Shown in pieces: positions 59,484-64,000 of a stretch of DNA of 64,000 bases. Numbering within the stretch: position 1 is the stretch's first letter; each line of letters opens with the position of its first letter. A program made the position numbers and the translations under genes. The stretch covers positions 3,285,001 to 3,349,000 of the forward strand of contig CANXME010000532.1 in assembly GCA_948144175.1 (NCBI GenBank), in the 5' to 3' direction. Below the pieces are notes generated by a model that was not told the origin of the DNA, did not search any database, and saw nothing but the letters and a program-made list of their open reading frames with translations. The DNA is from Closterium sp. NIES-65 (lineage: Eukaryota; Streptophyta; Zygnematophyceae; Desmidiales; Closteriaceae).

Positions 59484-61246
59484 CTGACTTACAGGAGTGA
59501 ACTAGTCAACCCAGGCGTCCTGAAGGTCAACTCCACTCACCAAGTTCGTGGAGAACGAGGGGAGGTGGAGGCCAGACAGAGAGCCAGACGGGACCGCCGG
59601 ACATGGCAGGACCGTGGAGGAGTGTGCAAGGACTGGACCCCCAGAGGGGTCAGCCAAAGAGACTGCCACTGGCCGACTGAGCGGCGAGAGTGTGGTGCAG
59701 TTGCAAAAGAAGGAGCGGGAAGCGCCCGAGTCAAGGGTGAAAGTGTGCAAGGCCTGAGCCGACGCGGTACCTGAGAGAGCACACTCACCAGTACCTGGGG
59801 CAGCAGACTCACAAGCACTTAGAGCAGCAGACTCACTAGCACCTAGAGCATTAGCCTCAATGCCCGGGTTGGGCGGATCACACAGGTAACAGTCACCCCC
59901 AGCACTAATAGACACAACATTCATAGCAGTAAGGATAGCATCATAATCAAGATCAAAGATAGCAACCCCCGACTTAAGCGGATCACCCCAGCGAGGGATC
60001 TCAGAGGAGTCGGGAAACTGCGTACGCCAAGCGTCAGTCAGGCGGCCAAAGCAGCGCTGTGTGGCATGCGGTCCTCCACACGTTTCCCCACTGCGGTCGC
60101 CGGTGCAGAGAACGTAAGCGCAGGGACCAGCACCCCCAGACCTCCCACGCCCAGCGTACCACTCACGAAGCTGCTGGGGCGACAGGGTCTCACGAGGGCG
60201 CTGCTGCTGCTGACGCTGCCCATCGCCAAAGCCTCCTCGCTGCACAGCGCCACCTGGACCAGCACCACCGCCGCCGCCACCCCCACCGACGACGCCGCCG
60301 CCGCCACCTCCACCCCCACTGCCGCTGCCCCCGCCGCCTCCACCTCCATTGCCGCCACCGAAGCCCCCACTCCCGCCACCACCCCCACCTCCACCCCCAC
60401 CCCCTCCGCCGCCTCCACCGCCACCACTGCCGCCCACGCCGTCTCCTCCAGCACCCTTGCCCCCCTTGCTCCTGCCGCTGCAACACCTCCCACTAGGAGC
60501 AGACGCAGCGCCGACCGACTCGGTGCCAACGAGGTCGACAGCAGCAGCAGAGGCAACGGAAGGCAGGAGGGGAACGGGGGAGCATCCCTCAAAGAAAGGG
60601 GCATGAGGGTCACCACGAGAGGCTTCTACAGCAACTATACTCTTCTCAGCTGCTAGGAGGCGCTCCTCGAGGAGGTCAACGGTGAGCGTGGTGGGGCAAA
60701 GGGAGAGGAAGTGGTCCCTGACCGAGCGAAGGGAGTCAGGGAGCCGGGTGACGAGGTAGTAGAGAGTGATGTACATAGGGGGGGGTTCGCGACGCAGAAC
60801 TCGGCAGGAAGCGCAGCGCGGTAGCGGGTGTCACTAGTGCAGAGGTGCGTAATGAGGACAGCGATTGTGGCAAAAGCGGCTAGGTCAGGGAACAGGTACG
60901 GCAGCATGAGGCGGCTAAGGGCAGCAGTGGCAGGGGAGGAGTAGCGCGCAACAACAGCGTCGTACAGAGTCCTAGCGGTCTTGTACTCGCTAAAGTGCGC
61001 GCGCTCAGCAGACGGCAGGTGACTACGAATAGCAGGACGGGCAGCAGCATCGCGTGTGGTCTACTGCGAGCGAACAGTACTGTTAGCATCAGCAGCAGGT
61101 GCAGTAGAGGCGCCAGACGTAAGATCAAAAAGCGATACTCTGTCCTTGCTATCGCACTGCAGAAGCAGCTGCAGATCATCGACCCAGACCTCGAAATCAA
61201 TTGCCCAACCCTCAGCATTGAAGGAATGTACATTAGGGGTAGCCAT
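59484..61246 (-). pseudogene. Copia C Gag and protease
   Basis: The start ATG at 61246 (MATPNVHSFNAEG) is followed by a TAG at 61061-61063 (Trp codon expected). A run of eight C (60778-60785, minus strand) shifts the frame exactly as in copia A, and Gag resumes at MYITLYYL (60776). The Gly-rich tract is at about 60440-60250. Then come LSPQQLREWYAGRGRSGG and the expanded knuckle CAYVLCTGDRSGETC-GGP-H-ATQR-C. The protease LDSGASRSFFCNCTT (about 59740-59700) keeps DSGAS. TAG at 59502 interrupts just before the integrase frame. Confidence 0.88.
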
Positions 61247-62017
61247 GACAGCAGTAGCAGTAGTAGTAGCAATGGCAGCAGCAGTAGTAGCAGGAGCACT
61301 GCGACTCGGCAGAGCGGCGCGGCTCGGTAGGGCGGCGCGGCTGCATTGGTGTGCTTACCAGGGCGGGATCAGGGTAGGGCCGCCGTTGGAAGGGCAGGGC
61401 CGAGGCGCGCCGGCAGGTCAGGGCCGCAGCAACGGCGGCAGTAGGAAGGGCCGCGGCGGCGACTTCAGGGAAGGCTGCGACGGCAGGGCAGCAGGGCCGC
61501 GGCGGGCTCAGACAGGGCCGCGACAGCAGGGGCCGCGACGGCAGGGGCCGCGACAGTAGGGGGCACAACGGCAGAGGCCGCGACGGCAGGGGCCGCGACG
61601 GCAGGGGCCGCGACGACAGGGTCGCGACAGCAGGGGCCGCGACTGCAGGGGGCGCGACGTCCGGGGGCGCGACGGCCAGGGGCCGCAATGGCACGGGCCT
61701 CGACGGCAGGGGCCGCGACGGCAGGGGGCGCGACGGCCAGGGGCCGCGACGGCAGGGGCCGCGACGGCAGGGGCCGCGACGGCCAGGGGCCGCGACGGCA
61801 GGGGGCGAAACGTCCAGGGGCCGCGACTGCAGGGCTGCGACGGCTCTTATCAGGGCCGCGACAGCAGGGTAGGCGCACGGGGCGCAAGAGAGGCAGGCGC
61901 ATGGGGCGCAGGTAAGGCAGACGCGAGGGGCTCGATAGGGCGGGGAGCGCGCTTTGGGCAGGGCAGAAAAAAAAATAAGTGGTGGGCCCTTCAAAAAAGA
62001 AAACGGTCCCACTAGGG
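61247..62017 (-). repeat. Copia C leader with 15-18-bp minisatellite
   Basis: About 25 units of GCAGGGGCCGCGACG-type sequence (plus strand) lie at 61430-61860, upstream of short CAG runs and the gag ATG. On the RNA-sense strand the array is C-biased. Open frames through it are repeat artefacts. Confidence 0.75.
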
Positions 62018-62033
62018 AACCCGCTCTATACCA
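62018..62033 (-). promoter_or_regulatory. Primer-binding site of copia C
   Basis: The minus strand TGGTATAGAGCGGGTT abuts the 5' LTR; it is the initiator-Met complement lacking one base (TGGTATCAGAGCGGGT). Confidence 0.8.
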
Positions 62034-62152
62034 TGTGAAGAATGAACGAGGAATGAAATCAACTAGGAAGCAAGTGGGTACAAATGTGAAAACCTAAAAG
62101 AGTTGTACCCCATATTGTCAACCCCACTATAGCCTACAATATGGTTCTGACA
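62034..62152 (-). repeat. 5' LTR of copia C (119 bp)
   Basis: Partner of 55076-55194, followed by ATTTA at 62153-62157 and then the last 20 bases of the hAT terminus. Confidence 0.92.
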
Positions 62153-62185
62153 ATTTACACCGATAAAATTTGCCCTGATGCAGAT

Positions 62186-62674
62186 GCATCAGTGAGGAAA
62201 ATGGTGGGGAAAGGTTCAAAACGGGTTCCCGCGCACGTAGTTAAAGTCTCGATATAATATGGGAATGTACCCTTGGACGTATTCCCTTTGTACTCTTTTA
62301 TATTCTCTTGTTATAGTCAGTACTGACATTTTGCATCCATTCTGACAAGCGTCATCAATCACAACTCCACTGCAAACTTAATGCGATCAACCGTGTGTGA
62401 GATTATGACTAAATCTCGTGTACGATTGTAACGAATGTCGCCAACAATATCATGCGAAGGGGTTCATGTTCCAGTTGATGACGCGTGCGGTCCCCAAATC
62501 TGAATGTGATTCGATTTCACGCATGAACGTGCACACCCCCAATCCACCGAACGTGTGTAGTTTTCGGCAAAATCACCAACACGTACGAATAATAATAGCC
62601 ACAGTATTGTACCAAAATATTTAACAGAGTCGCTATCTCAAAAAAAATCAGGTGTCAGGTATTCAGTAACCTAA
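62186..62674. other. Interval flanking the hAT insertion, no gene recognised
   Basis: AT-richer than its surroundings. One 68-codon plus-strand open frame (62418-62624) has no recognisable motif. Confidence 0.4.
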
Positions 62675-63017
62675 TGTAAGGAAAATTCATTTTCCTTACT
62701 TCGCGTCCCCGCTCAGCGCGTACACCAATGTAGCACCACAGTCAATACCGTTACCACTCGCAAACCCTCGCATCGACAATCCTCCCGCCACCTTCGCACG
62801 TCGCACCCCGACCTCACGGCTCGCCGGGTAACCCGCGCTCCGGGCCTCCGCTTCGACACTTTCCCCGTCCTCAGTCCCAGGCCCGTCGCGCAACAACCAC
62901 AGTCCATTACCGTTACCACTATAGTTTCGCTATATATTCTTTGCTCATGCCTTCGCTCGTTGTACTCTTGCTTCGATAGTGCAATTCTCGCTCGATCACT
63001 CAACTGCACTCGTAACA
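62675..63017 (+). repeat. Probable 5' LTR of gypsy J (about 343 bp)
   Basis: It starts TGTAAGGAAAA and ends CACTCGTAACA. Just downstream, TTGATATTCAGAGCC (about 63019-63033) resembles an initiator-Met primer site. A perfect 10-bp inverted repeat with a 4-base loop lies at 62676-62699. The boundary is inferred since the partner LTR is outside the window. Confidence 0.45.
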
Positions 63018-63199
63018 CTTGATATTCAGAGCCTACGATCTCTTCTCGGACCGCACCCACACCTTCGCTTCCCCGCTATCTCAATTTTTGGGGGGGGTAG
63101 ACGTCTCTCAGCGACACAGCACCGCCGCTCGTAGTGCTCTCTCGTAAGCACGCACGACCACGATAGAGGCTCTCGCTGAGCTTGCCTGACACCCCCGCC

Positions 63200-64000
63200 A
63201 TGGCTGAATTCACGTTCGCGACATTGACGTAGGAGCAACTTGACCGTCTGGTACGCCAAGTTGAAGAATCGGCGCTTGAAATTGCGACGCTCACGGCGGA
63301 ACGTGACTCCGCGCGTCAGCAATCCACGGTGAATACTCCAGCGCCACCACACGCACCGACAAATGCATCTGCACAATCAGACGAGCCGATCGTCATTTCG
63401 TCTGGCACACCAACACAACACGACAGCGTGGGACAGCGCTCAGGTGCAGCCAGTGATGGCACCGCCCAACCGATGCTTGGCATGGGGGGAAACAGGGTCT
63501 CACCAAGCTCGCGGGGGCCTCGTGAAGCCCGTCGGCATGTGGAGTTCGCGGCGACAAATGGCGAACAGGCCATTATTGCACCAATGCCACTCAAGCCGCA
63601 ACGCTCGCCCTGCTTCGACCCGAGCCAGCGTGGAGGTCCGACGGTTCAATCGTGGGTCTTCACGATGAACGTCTTCTTCGACGCGAATTACGTCGAGTCG
63701 GACGCAGCGAAGATCCGATATGCCGTCTCGCTGCTGAGGGGCCCCGCCATGGACTGGTGGTGAGTCATCGTGATGTCGCCACGCGCCTATGAGCCACTGT
63801 TGCAAGAGGAAGGGCCCACGGGTCCAGCTGTCACCTGGAGTTCATTCTGCAAAACCGCCCAGTACAGCACGTGGGATGCGTGGTGCGCAGGGCTTCGGGC
63901 GCGCTTTGAGCCAATCGCAGCTTCTATTTCGGCGCGTCTGAGACTGCGTACTTGGCGCCAACTCGGGTCGGTTCAAGACTACACGAGTGGTTTTCTCGCA
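63200..64000 (+). pseudogene. Gypsy J Gag (truncated by window edge, two in-frame stops)
   Basis: The ATG at 63200 starts MAEFTFATLT, then a TAG at 63230-63232. The same frame continues EQLDRLVRQVEESALEIATL (a coiled-coil-like start), a low-complexity stretch and the capsid block beginning FDPSQRGGPTVQSWVFTMNV. This has DAAKIRYAVSLLRGPAMDWW, a typical Ty3/gypsy retrotrans_gag pattern, then TGA at 63761-63763. Downstream LRARFEPIAASISARLRLRT and GSVQDYTSGFLA continue the domain to the window end. This family is unlike gypsy K. The stops suggest it is inactive, but only about 270 codons are visible. Confidence 0.8.

Larger units (their letters stand above)
55076..62152 (-). mobile_element. Copia element C inserted in the hAT transposon
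   Basis: A minus-strand short-LTR copia: 119-bp LTRs 62034-62152 (5') and 55076-55194 (3'), ATTTA duplicated at 55071-55075 and 62153-62157. I count five differences between the LTRs (about 4%). All domains are present in order but broken by stops and frameshifts. It is the closest relative of copia A in the window. Confidence 0.92.
51370..62177 (-). mobile_element. hAT transposon carrying nested copia C
   Basis: The ends are CAGGGCTAATTTTT (51370) and, inverted, CAGGGCAAATTTTA (62177), fitting the hAT terminal pattern Y-A-R-N-G. The flanks are ATGTAGAT (51362-51369) and ATGCAGAT (62178-62185), an 8-bp target duplication with one difference, as expected for hAT. Transposase coding lies on the minus strand at 51569-54451. 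Copia C is inserted 20 bp from the right end. The original hAT would have been about 3.7 kb. Confidence 0.8.

Overview
This 64-kb window is plant-type repeat DNA from a eukaryotic nuclear genome. Essentially every recognisable coding stretch belongs to a transposable element and I see no convincing host gene. The green-plant lineage is suggested by Ty1/copia elements primed from initiator-Met tRNA, Ty3/gypsy elements whose integrase ends in a chromodomain, a hAT transposon, and plant telomere-like CCCTAAA motifs. A streptophyte alga or early-diverging land plant is my guess; the species cannot be read from the sequence. Several elements are very GC-rich and carry long Gly, Ala, Pro and Gln tracts.

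Layout. (1) 1-4149: the 3' end of a short-LTR copia element (M) and a decayed antisense copia (B). (2) 4150-18222: a nest in which a gypsy/chromovirus remnant (H) is split by full-length copia G (4677-17529, target duplication TTGCC), itself split by young copia I (6986-13455, duplication GCGCG). (3) 18262-38353: a three-level nest in which decayed copia A is split by gypsy K (21450-34297, antisense, duplication AGGTA), itself split by an intact antisense copia called BIG here (25993-33425, duplication CCGCA, identical 131-bp LTRs, open polyprotein). (4) 38354-47219: decayed copia fragments F and D. (5) 47220-51252: the 5' LTR and leader of another copia (L), 181-bp and 28-bp tandem repeats, and a 1.46-kb non-autonomous LTR element (TRIM-like, 49246-50707, duplication CGTGC). 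(6) 51370-62177: a hAT transposon with an 8-bp near-perfect target duplication, containing decayed copia C (55076-62152, duplication ATTTA). (7) 62675-64000: 5' LTR and gag of a plus-strand gypsy (J) running off the window.

Function. The elements encode retrotransposon machinery (Gag, protease, integrase, reverse transcriptase, RNase H) or a hAT transposase. BIG is the best candidate for an autonomous, recently active element. Copia I is nearly as young but has one in-frame amber codon in gag. G, K, A, C, D, F, B and H are broken.

The short-LTR copia group (M, A, BIG, C, D, possibly L and the TRIM) shares features that simple domain annotation misses: LTRs of about 110-200 bp with a telo-box-like motif, C-biased minisatellites in the leader between primer-binding site and gag, an expanded C-X13-C-X3-H-X4-C knuckle in Gag, a short LSPQ-LREW-type motif present both in Gag and in the integrase-RT linker, and a conserved 3' untranslated block. 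The same LREW-coding DNA also sits inside the hAT transposase. Positions, target duplications and reading-frame relations were read by eye; no database search was run.
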